A stretch of DNA of 64,000 nucleotides from Lytechinus pictus (GCF_037042905.1 NC_087262.1:21371501-21435500), one strand, 5' to 3'; shown: positions 1-12,756, counted from the first letter of the stretch. Notes: a model not told the origin generated them from the sequence alone. Made by a program: numbers and translations.

Positions 1-56
1 TGAATACACCGCGGGTCTTCGCACTTCGTGCCTGGCAGGAAAACCATGTTCTCCCT

Positions 57-355
57 CTATTTTTCATCATAATTAAACGTTCCAGTGGGTCTCCAATCAC
101 CCATTTTCAGCCCTGTTGGCTGAAAGCATGTATTGTTGATGTTGGTATGGTCTTTACACGTGTTCCACTTGTCCGAACAATACTGTATTGTTTCGAGCGG
201 TGAAGTGTCAGTGATTGACGGCCCAGGTACGGGGGACGCAGGTGCAGGCGCCGCTGAGTCTCCGCAAAATGGCATTACAGGTGGGCCGGAGACATTTCCA
301 GTTGAGTAATTTTTTACTTTAAAGCTACACTGTCCCCTTTGGCAAATGTATGAGA
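57..355 (-). CDS. Possible terminal exon of an unrecognised Cys-containing protein
   Basis: On the minus strand a frame stays open from about 355 down to a TAG ending at 57, longer than the Met-initiated part that starts at 275. The peptide carries six cysteines in CX4C-like spacing, two possible N-glycosylation sites and a Pro/Ala-rich stretch in the middle. Upstream the frame meets stops, so this could only be a last exon entered through an acceptor near 350-360; a weak AG lies there without a good pyrimidine tract. I do not recognise the family. Cysteines with N-glycosylation sites would suit a secreted protein, but this may also be a chance open frame. Confidence 0.22.
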
Positions 356-359
356 GATT

Positions 360-2309
360 CTGTGTAACTTTTCATCAGAATTATTGTTTGATGAGAGAAG
401 AGAATTGAGCCGATATAGTCCATGATATAGTTCCTCCTATAACTCTGGCAGATTCGTAAATGATAGATAACAAAATGTTTATCTGAATCGCATGTTATCC
501 TAATTTAATGGTTACCTATACAAATACGTTTATCGGACTTATAGGGCCTGCTATGAAAACAACATTTACTGATTTAGATTGAGGAAGAATATTTTTCTGC
601 GTGATACCCAATCTATTGAACTTCGATCAAGTTAGATTGTTTTCCATCTGTAAAATATAAACTCAGTACCAGATTTTTTTTTTTACAAAAATGTCATTAT
701 CTTAAGGACATTAAGATCATTCAGAGTTTTCGAAAACTGTTTTCATGAGGTGTGTTCACAAAGACAGGGTAAGAGAAAGGTTCATGATGAATTGAAAAAT
801 ATGACAGAACTACATTGATTGGTTCCTGGTCAGTATTTTTAACATAGTGCACATTCAACAAAGATTTTGATTGGTCATTGGCTATTAGCGATTTTATCGC
901 AAACCTTTATGTTGCAGAACCCAGATCTGTGATAGAGGAAAAGGCGCCAAAGTTAAAAAAAAAAGATGGATGAGCGGAGTGCAACTTTAACCATGCAGGT
1001 GTACCTGTCTGAGGGCCTGACAGGAAAGTGGGAAAATAAATTGAAAAGAAAGCACATCGAAGTTTTTAAGGAAAAAAACCCCGACAAATCGAGTGATGAA
1101 AAGAGTAAAAACCAAGGTCCTTTTGATGTATCAACACACGTCAAACAAATTACCTTTAACTGTTCGATAAACAATGAAATCTTCAAACTTGATAGGCGAT
1201 GGGCCGTGAACAGCCGCAATAACAACATAATGCATGCTCCTCCCCCTTCTCTTCCCCCTCTCTATCTCTCTCTTATTTTTTCTCTCTTCTTTCTCACTCT
1301 TTCATTTCCTCTTATCTTCCACCCTTCCTTATTCTGACAATTTCTTTCTCTCCTTTTTTCCCCTCAACTATTTCGAACCCTCACGTGGTCTTTTCGTGAT
1401 CGTTTTATGATAACCACCATTATTTCTTAAGGAGTCAATACTCAGAATTCGAATGACGGTGCCGTAAAAAAATATAATAATAATTATACAAAAGCTTCAT
1501 ACTCCATCCCTCCATCTCATCTTTAAAAAAAATCAACAAAACAATCTTCAAAACATTCTATTTCCTCTTCTCTTTCTTTTTCTACCACACCTGTACGCTC
1601 CAGACTCCTCCCTCGCTCCTTCGTTTCTCATTTCCATATGAATGGCGCTCTATCCAGGGGCGTCTTTTCATCCACCAGTACAGATTGGCTACCCCCTACT
1701 CGTTTAAATACCCCCATCCTCCGCGCACCCCCGGAGCATATCGTCTTTGGTCTTCTGGTAACTGGTTTATCTCATTGCATCTCCACCACCTGCCACTCTG
1801 ACTTCACAACTGCTACCCCCTAGAAGGATCGGAATAAGATCGAAAAAGAATATTGAAAATCTATATAGATTTGGCTGGAGTAAAATAGTATCAAATCTCG
1901 AAAGGACTCTTTTATAGCTGCTGTTTTTTGTCAATGAAATGTCTTGTTTGGTTTGCTAACCAGTTTTGAGGAATATATGCAGTGACGTTGAACATCTTCA
2001 AGGCGATTTGTTTATTCTTGTGACTTTACTTCGTACCGGTTTCGGATTTTGGTGGTACGAAATGGTTTGAAGCTTCGATTGTCCACTAGACGAAAGCGAA
2101 ACTGTCAATTCTTAATACAAGAACCTGCTCTTAAAAGGGTTTATCAATCGTTTCGAATAACGATTGAACATTTTCTTGTTGTGTTAAAAGAAAGCGAACA
2201 TTATTCTTAATTTAGTGACTAACATTATTTTTGATTTATTTCCTTTCTCGTATCGGCGCCCCGAAATTCATCTCCAAACTTGCCAATTAATTACCGGAGA
2301 AAACCAAAT
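360..2309. other. Upstream intergenic DNA of the BMP gene
   Basis: I see no recognisable gene here. A + strand open frame at 966-1337 has a Lys/Asp-rich N-terminal half but runs straight into a CT-rich simple sequence (about 1230-1380) and matches nothing I know. A second pyrimidine-rich, AT-interrupted stretch lies at about 1490-1640. The promoter and 5' UTR of the BMP-type ligand must lie toward the right end (roughly 2050-2309), but I could not identify a TATA box or a transcription start with confidence. Confidence 0.5.
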
Positions 2310-4972
2310 ATGAAATTTAATTCGGTTTGCTTTGTCTTCATCTGTTTGGCATTCGTGGTCAACGCCTTCCCATACAATCAGGAAGCAGCTGCTAGAATAT
2401 CACCTTACGTACCGGATGTCGATTCCGCGCCCCAAAGACAGCAGGAGGAAACGGTAGGCTCGATGGAGGCCAACGAACTCCTGCAAATTTTGGGTTTAAG
2501 CAAGGAACCAATTTCGTTACCAACTAGGGAGTCGACATCGCTTTCGTCGTCGTCATCGGAGAGGAACCACTTCGCCCACCCGTTCATGGTCAACCTTTAC
2601 AACTCCTTGGTGGATCCGATGTCGGGATTGACGTTTGGGCGAAGACCATACAATGCCACTAAGATAAGAGCCGTGCCTGAAGCAGGTGAGTAGATGATAT
2701 TGTCCTTTGAAGCACCGAGAATATCTATAGATACTTGAAGTGTGCAAAATAAATTGGGTATGATAAAGTGTAAGATTTACCCCCCCCCCCCTATATGTGA
2801 GTCACATGGAACAAAGGCCGAAGACTTTTTTTCTGTTATTAAACCAACTCAAATTTACCAAAGCATCTTGGTCACCAATAAACATATTAAAAGATAGTTC
2901 TCTTTCTATGCATCCACGTGGCGTTCTGTTTGAAAAAGAGGAAAGTTGTTTCATCAGCGGTAGGGTGTGTCTCAAAGTTGACAATTTGGAATTCATATTC
3001 TAGATTGTGAAATATTTTGTTGATATCTTAATATTTTTTCACACTAAAGATTATAATTATAGGAACACACATAACAAAGCGAAAAACTCGACAGCAACAT
3101 CGAAGGAAAGGATAAAGAGGGAGAAAGGGTGAGAGAGGGAAAGAGAAGGGCGGGGAAGAGAGACATATACAGACATTCATGTTATAAATCTTCTTCAGGG
3201 TTGTCTGCATGCTGCTGCTTTTAGCGTGGGGGTCCACACTAAAACAATGATTGACCTATGTGGCTTTTAAAACAGACTACAGCTAAACCCAAAGAAATAA
3301 AGAAACGATTGGATACAATCGATCTTAGCGCCTGTCAAATTTAGAAATAGTTTCCAAACGCCAAGCCGATGAGTAATTTTGGCAGGGTTTTCACACATGT
3401 TGCAGCATCTGCCGGATGGCGTTGCGCCGAGCCAGTCGTCCTGTCTCGGTGCTTCAGTATAGAGTCATGGATCGACAACACTGTGGCACGGACCGATCCG
3501 TGGTTGTCTGCCCCACTAATTAGGTCTTTAATCATCGCAGAAACTTTCATGATTCGAAGAGAATCACACATGTCAAAGTAAAGTAACATAAGTTTGACAA
3601 TCAACCCCCCCCCCCAAAAAAAAAAAAAATGGAGGGTGCGGTGTCACCACGATCAATCAATATGGAAAGAAAAAAGTTTTATTAGATCAGATAATTTTTC
3701 TTTTTATGATTGAATATAAACAGGTTGGCCCGTATTCTGAAGTCAGTTTTAAAGTTGTGGTTTTATAGTATGGATAGCCAATTGTTACATAAATCACTAA
3801 CAGTAGAGATATCATATTTCAGCTCATTTGGCTCTCAAATCACTCATAATTATTTAGGAAGTATAAATAGATTATTGTCTTCACCATCGATGAATCAGGA
3901 AAGAGCACAGCAAACATAAGAAACATACAACTTAATAAAAACTTTGACACTATTGGCTTCCCATAATTTTAGCACAGAGTTAGACCATTGTCTAAGTTAA
4001 ACCTGACTTCAGAATACGGGCCGTTGAGTTAAGAATAAAAGCATTTGGTTATGCAGATGACTTGACACTGCTGTCACCTAGCGTGACTGCTCTTCAAGAA
4101 ATGATTAAAACTTGTTTAGATTATGCCATTAAATTTGATATTCTGTTTAACCCTGAAAAGAGTCAGTTAATAGTTTTCAGCTGTAATGGTAAACCAGTTA
4201 TGGATCCAGGAATCACGATAAACGGAAGACATATTGATATTGCATCAAAAGTAACTCATCTAGGGAATGATATTTCTAAGAATATAAATGATTTTGATAT
4301 CTCAAAGTGTGTTGGAGATTTCAATCGACAATGTAATATGTTTTTGTTTAATTTCAAATATGCTAACTCTCACATAAGAAATATATTGTTTCATAAATAT
4401 TGTTCGAGTTTCTATGGCTCACAGTTATATCCTCTGTTTGATAAATGTTTTGATAATATTTGTAGACAATGGCGGGTTGCAATAAGAAGGGTTTGGAAAA
4501 TTCCATGACAGACACACTGTCATCTTTTGCCTTATTTAGCAGGTGTTATAGATCCAGAGTTATGGTTTGCAAAAAGATGTTTATCTTTTGTTGTGAAAGC
4601 TATGAATTCCAAAAATTATACAGTGGCACATATAGCAGGAATGGCCAGGTATGGAGCTCATTCTGTGTTGGGAGGTAACATAAGATTCTTGAATGATAAG
4701 TACTTCATGGATAACAATGAAATTCAAAAGCAGTGGGCTGTGCAATGCCAAGTGAATGATGAGACAATACGCATAGTTGAACAAGTAAAGGAATTGATCA
4801 ACTCGAGGGATGATTATTTATGTAAGGGTTTCCTTAACCGAGAGGAGTGCGAGGAAATTATCTCGTATTTATGCACACTCTGATCTTACCCTGTTATACA
4901 TGTATTTTGTTGTTTATGTTTTTTTTTTTTTTGTCTTTACATATATTGTGAATGTGCCTATTTGTAGAATAT

Positions 4973-5020
<48 letters not shown>

Positions 5021-8000
5021 TTTTTTTTATATGTGCTTTTTAAAGCGAATAAAGAACTCTTGAATTGAATAATGAGCATACTTATACTTACTGATATACT
5101 ATAATATAGATATATAAAATGGATATTCGAGATGTTTATGAAATGGAGGGGGATCGGATCGATATTTTTGGGATGAAATACATTCTCCCGAATGTGCTAA
5201 ATGATGCAAACACGAAGAAATATCAAAAGGAAGTATTTGTCTTATTTTAGTTACAAACTATAATGAAAATACACATACATAATTTTTTTAATATTAGAGC
5301 AATAAAAAGTATCTACTTTTCATGTTCAAGAATAAATGGTTTGAGAAAGTTCACGAAAGTGCCCAAAAACTTGCCAACAATATTAATATTATCAAAGCCT
5401 TTAACATAGACGTTGACGCCCATACGTGGACGTGGACATGATGGAAGCCAAATATCTCCAACAAAAGACAAATATATGACCGCACAGATCTTTTTTTTTT
5501 TACATCTCAGTAACAAATTAATTTAAAAGAATCAATTGGCAGTTGTCAGAAAAAAATGCAGTTGGTTTAATGGATTCCGATCTTGACGCTTTCTTTGTCC
5601 TTTGTCCCTCATATTCATGATCATTGTTCGTTAAATATTATGGCATAATTATTTTTCAATATTTCAAGTATTCCATTCTCTTTTCTTTACTTTCTGTCAA
5701 TGTTTTAGTCTTTCGTCTCATTCTTGTTTAAATGTCAGTTCTTTCCTCAACATACCATTTTCAGTAATAGGATAAGATACTTACTTTTTTTATCAATCTG
5801 TTTACAAGAATACGTGTCTTCTTTAGATTCAGTAGTTTCCTTTCAACATGGACTATGTGTTTTCGACTCCATATAGTGGAGCACATTAATCTTATACATT
5901 GACCATTGGTCATGTTAAGAATATTTCGAAATTATTGTTGTGTCTTACGTGACTACACGAATGTTGACGAAGTTGTCCATGGTTATAGTCAGATATACTG
6001 GCGTATAGAGGGAGGGGGGAGATGGTAGATTGGGGATACCCCCTCCCCCGCAGTTTAAGTTGCAGATGTGAAAATTGAGGGGGTGTATATTCGTTTTTAT
6101 TTATTTATTTATTTCACATCTTTATACAGGGTAACCCATTCAGCTATACACGATAAAAACAGTAACAAAGATAAAAAGCTGGTTTGCAATCGGGCCCTGT
6201 TAATCAAAATACATACAAATTATAAAGTACATAATATGCAAAATATACAAGAAATAAATCTTTAAAAATCCCAACCCTCTGTGCCGTCATCAGATTGGGT
6301 ATCAGTTGGATGGGCATTGAACTTGAACAGGTGTCATGATCAACGGTCTTTCTTACCCCCCCCCCCTTCCTTCCTCCCTCCTTCCAGGCCGAGGTGGTCG
6401 ACTGAGCTTCCATTTTAATCTCTCTCTTGTGGAATCGAATGTGGCCCTCCTCCAAGCTGAATTTCATCTCTACCGGATAAGACCCCGATGGACTTCATCT
6501 CAAGATACAAGAAGACCAAACTACTTTCAGGTAACCATGACAACTTTATGCATATTCTACGAACATGAAACGAAATCTATGTAATGTATAGGGCCCACAC
6601 CAGGTCAATATATCCTATAAAATTCATGGTTTTGTGCTATTTACGAGGACTTCGAATCGACGTAAGAATTCCGGTATAAAAAATAAATACAAATTCCAAA
6701 ACGTTATGTTTCAATGATTTAAGTGGGCCTATTCCATTACAATTTTTGCTATGTCAGGCAATCAGGGATGTTTGCTGGAGGAAGAAAAGGGGCGACCACC
6801 ACTATGGTTTTTTAATACACTTGTACCAGCCCTTCAGACAAGAATCTAACAAGTTCTCGGGTTATAAAGAACAACCATTGAAATATGTTTTTGTATGTTT
6901 AAATGTAATAACATTTGATTTAACCGATCCCTGGGGTTTTCTATTCAGACTTCACCGATAAAGGCGAAACTCTCTATTTACCTGTAACTAACGAATTATC
7001 AAAATCAATGTGGTCTTGTTGGACAAATGTCAGTGATATTTTTAAAGCAAAAAGATTTTTAAAAAAATAATCACATTCTGGAAATCTATTTGGAGAAAAG
7101 TCTAAATTTTGAAGAAAGTGAAAAAGAAAGCATACGAAATATTAGCATGACAACCCCTTCTCTTTTTCCGGATCAAAAACTTTCTGTAATACCTTTTGGT
7201 TATCATTGGGACAATCACGAACATCCATTTAGAACCAGGGCATGGGTATAGTCATTATACATTGCTCAGAATATGAATAAATTGATAAAGAAATAATACA
7301 ATACCCCCTCCTCGTTCACAATCTATAATTTATTGGATGCTGTAATTTTGAAATCTCTGAGGTGTGTTAAAACAAAAGGCATTTTGTCGCCTGACCCAAA
7401 AGGTTTTGACCTAGTCGTTCCGACTCCTGGATGGTCTGATTTTACTGCTTAAGTTTAAATAAGAGTAGTTCTATACTAGACTGGATCATCTTAGTTGAAT
7501 GCTTCTCATCTAACACAGCAAATTTAAAGGAATCTCCTAATTTTATTAGCGAATTCCCGCTCACTTCTTTGCTCCACAGTATAGTAAAAAAAACTACCGG
7601 GAATCTAATTTTTCCATCAACAAAAATCTGCAAATATTGTAAATATTCCTCAGATTTTTTATAAATTTAAGAGGTTTAATTTCAGTGTGAATATTATTTG
7701 AAGCTCTGATTTAATATATGATAACAAAAAAGTTTGATTCCGACATTTTAAAGCAGTTATGAATGCGACCAGTCATTATTAGGGGCATATAATGGATTCT
7801 TCAAAACCTTACAATTTTTGCCCCCCCCCTCGCTATAATATTCCTGGACGGAATAAGTAGGGGAACAGCATACAGGAAAACATCTTAACCATGATTTATA
7901 ACAAAGGTTACTTAATGAATGTTTTTGCAAGAGTTTCCTCGATAACGTGAAAACATCTTTCCAAGCGCACAAACGATATAAATTAAAGCATTTAGGATGA

Positions 8001-8622
8001 CACTCCCAAAAATGTCGAGGACACAATCATGACGACGATCACCCCCGGCAATATGACCAGACGAAAATAATAAATTATCGATCTATTTTACATTTTTCAA
8101 ATCTACACGGACTGTCAACCTGAATGAAATCTGAATTCCTTGTTTAAAAGATGCATCAAAAGAAGATCTCCCAAGACATGACTTGCTAGCGAGAAGTAAA
8201 TTCCCTAAAGATCCGAGCCTTCGAGAGAGATTGGAATGCTTTTTAAACCATTGATGAAGACTTATAAGGGTTTGGGAGGCCTGCATCCCCCGAAAATTCA
8301 AATGATAAATATTTACCATGTTTACAGTGTCAGAAACTGCACCTGATATATGTAAACCTGGAGGAAATGAAATGATTGATTGGGTACGTCTGAAGGAAAC
8401 TGTAGTTAGATTCTTTCTTTGTCTTTTGAAGGAGAGACTGTAGAGGGGGCTGAGAGTGCAGTAGATGGTGCAGTTTGACACGTACAGCCAATATTTTTTT
8501 TATTTATGCATTTGAATGAATTATTATTTTTTGTTTCAAAATTAGTTTTTCTTTTCTCTTTCTGCTATTCGTTCGTTTTTTTCTTATCTCTCTTCCACGT
8601 ATATTTTTCATTTCTTTCTTTT

Positions 8623-8653
<31 letters not shown>

Positions 8654-10869
8654 ATTTCTTTCTTTCTTAATATATTATTTGATTTTTTTTCTCTTTTTTC
8701 TTTATTTTCTTTATGTATGACCGTGTTTACTCATCTTTCTCGCTCGTTTGTTTCTTCTCTTTTTTCTTTGGCTACCATCATTCCACCAAACCATTGTTAA
8801 CTCTCTTCCACGTATATTTTTCATTTCTTTTTCTTTCTTCCTTTCTTTCTTTCTTCCTTCCTTCCTTCCTTCCTTTCTTTCTTTCTTTCTTTCTGTCTTT
8901 CTTCCTTTCTTACTTACTTTCTTTCTTTCTATTTCTTTCTTTCTTAATATATTATTTGATTTTTTTTCTATTTTTTCTTTATTTTGTTTATGTATGACCG
9001 TGTTTACTCATCTTTCTCGCTCGTTTGTTTCTTCTCTTTTTTCTTTGGCTACCATCATTCCACCAAACCATTGCATCTGTTTTGCTTACCTTGTTCTTCT
9101 TTATTTCCCATTCTTAATCGAATCGTTGGTTTGTTTTCGTAGTAGTGGGTTGACATTATAGCAATATTCTGCAAACATTTCGACGTTGGAAAATATAATT
9201 TAATCACCGTTTTCCAACGAAGCTGTATAATTATGTTACTTGAGCGTGTTGTATATTCCACTTAGAAATATCCCTCCTCTCTTAATTAAAATTTCCCCTT
9301 TTGTTCATTATTTTGTGTCAATCGATAAACAGGTCCACGTCTACCAACTCAAATCATCTGACACGTCGTCGTTGGAGGGCGCCAAACTAGTTGGATTGAG
9401 GCTGATGTCTGCCAAAGGAACTGGATGGGAAGTGTTCAATATTCGAGACAGTAAGTTGTTAAGTAAAAAAAAAACCTGCAATATATCAAGAGGTGACAGT
9501 ATTCTAAGGCAACACTGTTACATCACTGTATAAAAAAAATCAGACTACATTGCGATATATAAGTGTATAAGACATAACCTTTTTTATAGGTTGTACAGGG
9601 TAAATGAAAAATAGTCACAGTGTATATTTATCTAGGTGATGTCATTAGAATTCATATATGAATAATTTTCAAATTTTACAGTACATAGGTGTCTTGCTGG
9701 AAAAGAAATAGATTACGGTCGGAAATCGTTTCAAGTGGCGAAAATGATAATTTCAGAGGCAAGATTCGCATGTTAAGTGGCAATGACATGAATCATCATT
9801 ATTTGATCATTACGTTTCACACACTTGTACTCTATTTCCTTATTTCTTTTATAGCTGTTCAAGAATGGCTGAACAATAAGACTTCCAACTTTGGGCTCTA
9901 CATCACTGTGACGTCACTCTCTGGCCAGCCTCTCCCTGACAACATGCTTCGGTTTGCGAAGAAAGCACGCCATGATAACGGTCGTCAACCAATACTCGTG
10001 CTTTTCACACAAGGTGGGTGTGTGTCACGTGACAAATATTGCTCGTATTAATAACAATCACATTCCATCCTGATGACTGTAATTTCCCTTATTTCAACTA
10101 TGACATCGGCCGCCGATGACAATGATGACGAAGACGATGACAGCGGTAATTTCGTCGTGCATAATCACGCTAGATTTCCTTCTATTACGGTACTAAGCTA
10201 GAAATATGTATTTTGAATTAAATGAATTTAGGTCGTATTATTCATTAGCACGCTCTCGAATATCGGGTCTTATTGCTTTTAAATTTCGCCATGAGTCCAC
10301 CCGTACACACACGATTTTTTTTTAATTTATTCTTTATTTTTTAAACAGAGAGTCTGGATCGGAAAAACGGGAAAAGAAACATATCCCAATCCAACGATGA
10401 CGAATCGCCTCCTCCTGCCCTTTCAACAATGGCATTTCACCATGTACCAAGTTCTTCAGAACTCCAACGCCGAAAGCGCTCATTGGCTAAACATCGAGCT
10501 TACGTCCAGGATTTAGAACAATCAGAAAACACTACACGGTCGGGAGGTTGTCTCCGAAAGAACATGTATGTAAGCTTCGAAGCGATTGGTTGGTCGCCTT
10601 GGATCATCGCCCCCAAGGGATATGACGCGTACAGATGCAACGGTGGGTGCCCACTCAATTCGAAATCGACGGAGGATGAAACGTGGTCCAACCATGCTAA
10701 AGTAAAGGCAATCATGACCCGGAGGAAGCGAGGGGTGTCACCCCCGTGCTGTGTCCCATCAGAGTTCCACCCACTTGGTCTTGCAATTCTTTACCTTGAA
10801 CCTGAAACCAGAAACATTGTATTGACAGAACTCCCGGATATGATTGTGGCAAAATGTGGATGTCGTTGA
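2310..10869 (+). CDS. BMP-type TGF-beta ligand, ADMP-like (5 exons, 438 aa)
   Basis: Secreted growth factor precursor. Exons: 2310-2685, 6388-6530, 9333-9450, 9855-10013, 10349-10869. All junctions are AG/GT, phases agree (1,0,1,1), and the frame ends at TGA. Residues 1-19 are a signal peptide. The prodomain includes the BMP-like ELLQILGL and FMVNLYNSL motifs (exon 1), FHFNLSL and AEFHLY (exon 2), GWEVFNI (exon 3) and RQPILVLFT (exon 4). A furin site RRKR lies at 306-309. The mature chain (310-438) has seven knot cysteines: 333, 362, 366, 399, 400, 435, 437. The motifs GWSPWIIAPKGYDAY, NHA and the CGCR end are diagnostic. BMP ligands dimerise and bind type I/II serine kinase receptors. The prodomain and WIIAPKGYDAY region look closest to ADMP; BMP3, univin or a BMP2/4 relative are alternatives. 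ATG 2310 is preferred over an in-frame upstream TTG because it directly starts the signal peptide. Oddity: a second RRKR at 390-393 inside the mature domain. Confidence 0.93.
3727..4022. mobile_element. ~296-bp MITE with 20-bp terminal inverted repeats
   Basis: Both ends show the same 20-bp sequence in opposite orientation, starting GGCCCGTATTCTGAAG at the left and ending CTTCAGAATACGGGCC at the right. A GTT triplet flanks each side (3724-3726 and 4023-4025), a plausible 3-bp target duplication. There is no coding capacity, so this is a non-autonomous DNA element. It lies in BMP intron 1 and abuts the LINE fragment that begins at about 4023. Confidence 0.75.
4023..5066 (+). mobile_element. 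5'-truncated non-LTR retrotransposon (CR1/jockey-like LINE) 3' end
   Basis: The frame opens with the reverse-transcriptase palm motif FGYADDLTLL (YADD catalytic box, about 4045-4075) and reads through a typical LINE thumb/C-terminal region, including FNPEKSQLIVFS and RRVWKIP followed by THCHLLP, to a stop at 4883. One in-frame TGA at 4506-4508 interrupts it; there is no frameshift. The 3' end has T-runs and a TA microsatellite (4975-5030), then AATAAAGAACTCTTGAATTGAAT. Everything 5' of the YADD box is missing, as expected for incomplete target-primed reverse transcription. It is a dead copy in BMP intron 1. Exact clade is uncertain. Confidence 0.8.
5067..6387. other. BMP intron 1, distal part
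   Basis: No gene is recognised. The segment from about 6088 (ATTT repeats, a short run reading CAGGGTAACCC, then GGGCCCTGTT and A-rich sequence to about 6262) looks like the antisense 3' end of a non-LTR element. It is followed by a C-run (6356-6367) and the polypyrimidine tract of the exon 2 acceptor at 6386-6387. Confidence 0.35.
6531..8579. other. BMP intron 2, proximal part
   Basis: AT-rich intron without a recognisable gene. Between 7442 and 8481 several minus-strand open stretches have a Trp/Cys/Phe composition reminiscent of a decayed LINE C-terminus (for example CPRHFWECHPKC near 8000), but no catalytic motif can be seen. I leave it as possible degenerate retroelement only. Confidence 0.2.
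8580..9076 (+). repeat. Tandemly duplicated segment around TTTC/TTCC microsatellites
   Basis: The block 8587-8795 recurs as 8799-9075. Each copy starts with CTCTTCCACGTATATTTTTC, goes into a (CTTT)n/(CTTC)n tract, then AATATATTATTTGATT, a GTATGACCGTGTTTACTC stretch and ends ATTCCACCAAACCATTG. The flanks are almost identical while the microsatellite core is much longer in the second copy and includes CTTC and ACTT variants. The Phe/Ser/Leu-rich open frames here are simple-sequence artefacts. Confidence 0.85.
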
Positions 10870-10894
10870 GCCAAATTTATACATATTCAAAAAC

Positions 10895-10900
10895 AATAAA
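10895..10900 (+). terminator. Poly(A) signal of the BMP gene
   Basis: AATAAA lies 26 bp after the stop codon. This would give an extremely short 3' UTR; a longer form using a downstream signal is possible. Confidence 0.5.
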
Positions 10901-12756
10901 AACATTTTATAACCGGTCAAAATCCCACCAGCCAACACCTCTCCCTGAAAGACGATACGAGTATAAATTTTGACGAAGTATATTTTTATGCCTGAATAGA
11001 CTTTGAGAAATCAGTGTGTAGCAACAAACATGATGGATTTAAAAAATTGTATTAACAGTAGAAATCGAAATGAATATCTTTAATCCTCCTTCTTATCAAG
11101 ACAAACTTAGGACTTTAAGGATGCAGCAAAAAAAAAACTGTCCACGCAATTAATTAGAAGCCAATTGTGTATACATGCCCAATCCTATGCTTGCAATGTA
11201 AAACATATTTCTTGCAAGCAGGATACTAAAGTAATCTTGGTCTGTGTAGCCACATTATGTTAGAGAGCTTGAAATTCCTTATCTTTGATGCAAAATTAAA
11301 AATATATTTTGGGGGAAATTAGCCATGTATAAGGTAGTCTATTCTGCGTCGCCAATCATTTCACAACCGTTTTCAGGCAATTTTACGTTTGTTGTTGTTG
11401 AATATGATGGCGCTCTTCAATCTCTCCAGATTATACGCGCCAGTCGCTTTCGTAAGTAGGACGTCGTCGGCAAAGGTGATCCATACGACGTTAAACCAAT
11501 GGTGACGATTATATGACATATTAATATAGATTAGTCACCCATCCACCTATTATATTAGTAGGTCCTACAAGATTAAACATCTTCGAGGAATAACACTTTA
11601 ATACTGATAGTAAATTCTGATCTTTGTGCCAAATACGCTGTGCGGCAAGTTTGATGGCGCCGTCATATCAGTACTTCAAGTTCTTTGTCAATTTGCGTTG
11701 CGTTGGTCTCCCCTCTAAAAGAGTATGAGGGGAGGGTTAGAGGGGAAATCAGAGCTTCCAACATGTGTAACATGATATAAAACAAGAGTATTGTGGATGT
11801 GGAATAAGGATGAGAACGTAGCGTTATAGGGGAAAGAAGACACCGTGTCATGATGATCTCGGTTGTGATATAAAAAAACGAAAAACACCTCCCCTATTCA
11901 CATATCCATGTGCATGATAGAGAGAACCAACGCTGTTGTTGTGTGAATGATGCCATGAAAGCCATTGAGATGGAGTGCGGTAGCATTCTACGTGAATAAG
12001 GAGGGGGTATTGATTGGGTTGGTCTGTGAGCGCAATTCAGAAATGTTACCGTCGTAATTCGTAAATCTTACAACACGTTCCAGAGAAGACAACCAATAGC
12101 GCCGCTTAGCACTTATTCAGTACTTTGACATTGTTCATATCTGTACATTTATATGAATAGTAATTTTGAAACGCGCATAACGGTGTAAATACAAGCTTTA
12201 TCATTGAGTTTGACATTGGTGGCTATATTATACTGTAACGACTCGAACCATGCTTTTCTGCCGACTTAAAACAATAGTTATTTTTAACTTTGTGCTACTA
12301 AAGCTCATATATTGACAAGTTATCACTACGTATGTGACTAATAATTCATTTCATATAAGAGTATAAGAATGTACAGCGGGGTTCCTCTATCTGGTATTTC
12401 GTATCTATACGGTGGTGTTTGATGTTATATCAAACCATGCAAAGGTATTTTTTTTTTTTTTACAGAAAGTAACTTTTAAGCAATTTTCGATCAGTTAATT
12501 CACCTCTCCGGAAAGGAAGGTGTTTGTTTCATGAGATGTCTTGGATAATTCTTATAGTAACGTGTTTTATATATTGTTTCTTTAGGATGTCTTGAACGTC
12601 AAGAGTTCCAACAGCCTTGTGAAAAGGAGTCCTTCGGTCTACACAAAAGAGTATACAGCTCGTTCATATACAAATTATCTCAAAAGCGGGCGCTCTGTTC
12701 GTCATTACCATGACTACAATTGATTTCAGCATTGTATTATGACAATTTTGGGGTTT

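Noticed and set aside
966-1337. 123-aa + strand open frame with a charged N-terminal half
   Set aside because: It runs into CT-rich simple sequence, has no recognisable domain or clear splice sites, and is not needed by a neighbouring gene.
7442-8481. Minus-strand frames that look faintly like a LINE C-terminus
   Set aside because: No catalytic or zinc-finger motif with correct spacing could be confirmed; only composition is suggestive.
8713-9161. Phe/Ser/Leu-rich open frames
   Set aside because: They are translations of TTTC/TTCC microsatellites inside a tandem duplication.
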